From positions 1 to 6,509 of the forward strand of contig JAUVNM010000104.1 of assembly GCA_030599705.1 (NCBI GenBank): a stretch of DNA of 6,509 bases, in the 5' to 3' direction. A program made the position numbers and the translations under genes. The notes below the pieces were generated by a model. That model saw only the letters and a program-made list of their open reading frames with translations, had not been told where the DNA came from and did not search any database. This stretch comes from Gammaproteobacteria bacterium (GTDB taxonomy: Bacteria; Pseudomonadota; Gammaproteobacteria; UBA9214). Positions 6,494 to 6,509 of the stretch are shown piece by piece. Numbering within the stretch: the stretch's first letter is position 1; every line of letters starts with the position of its first letter.

Positions 6494-6509
6494 CGCAGGC
6501 TTCACCAGC

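Noticed and set aside
1..6509. Defence island, mobile element, CRISPR array or secretion cluster
   Set aside because: No transposase, integrase, nuclease or effector domains, no regularly spaced repeats and no terminal inverted repeats were seen. The recognised genes are ordinary chromosomal families.

Overview
The window looks like ordinary chromosomal DNA of a gammaproteobacterium, probably environmental. The best evidence is the quinolinate synthase. It matches the E. coli NadA that I recall almost motif for motif, including the spacing of its three cluster cysteines (87 and 97 residues). An Arabinose_bd-type AraC regulator and a DUF4136 lipoprotein fit the same placement. GC content is moderately high and even. 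I see no transposase, integrase, phage gene, tRNA, rRNA or CRISPR array.

Layout from left to right. (1) 1-89 (+): the last 28 codons of an unidentified gene. (2) 132-704 (+): a small DUF4136 lipoprotein. (3) 709-1587 (-): a complete metallo-beta-lactamase-fold hydrolase. (4) 1731-3656 (+): a Kef-type CPA2 cation:proton antiporter with a C-terminal TrkA-N domain. (5) 3678-4691 (-): an AraC-family regulator. (6) 4852-5433 (+): a 193-residue protein I do not recognise. (7) 5438-6493 (-): nadA. There is no gene-free stretch longer than 300 bases. The two larger gaps, 1588-1730 and 4692-4851, are divergent promoter regions.

From the lipoprotein onward, strands alternate gene by gene, so no multigene operon is visible except a possible one between the cut-off gene and the lipoprotein. 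The three convergent junctions are very tight (4, 21 and 4 bp). Two of them have the same geometry, TAG-N4-CTA, with the two stop codons mirrored. Six of the seven stop codons seen are TAG.

Functionally the genes look independent: envelope lipoprotein, metal-dependent hydrolase, membrane ion exchange, regulation and NAD biosynthesis. The one pairing suggested by layout is the AraC regulator with the divergent unknown gene; their shared intergenic region carries a small direct repeat and an inverted repeat. I did not find a convincing new multigene system. The points most worth checking are the unknown gene and its possible regulator, the mirrored TAG junctions, and the G-rich leader and uncertain start of the antiporter.
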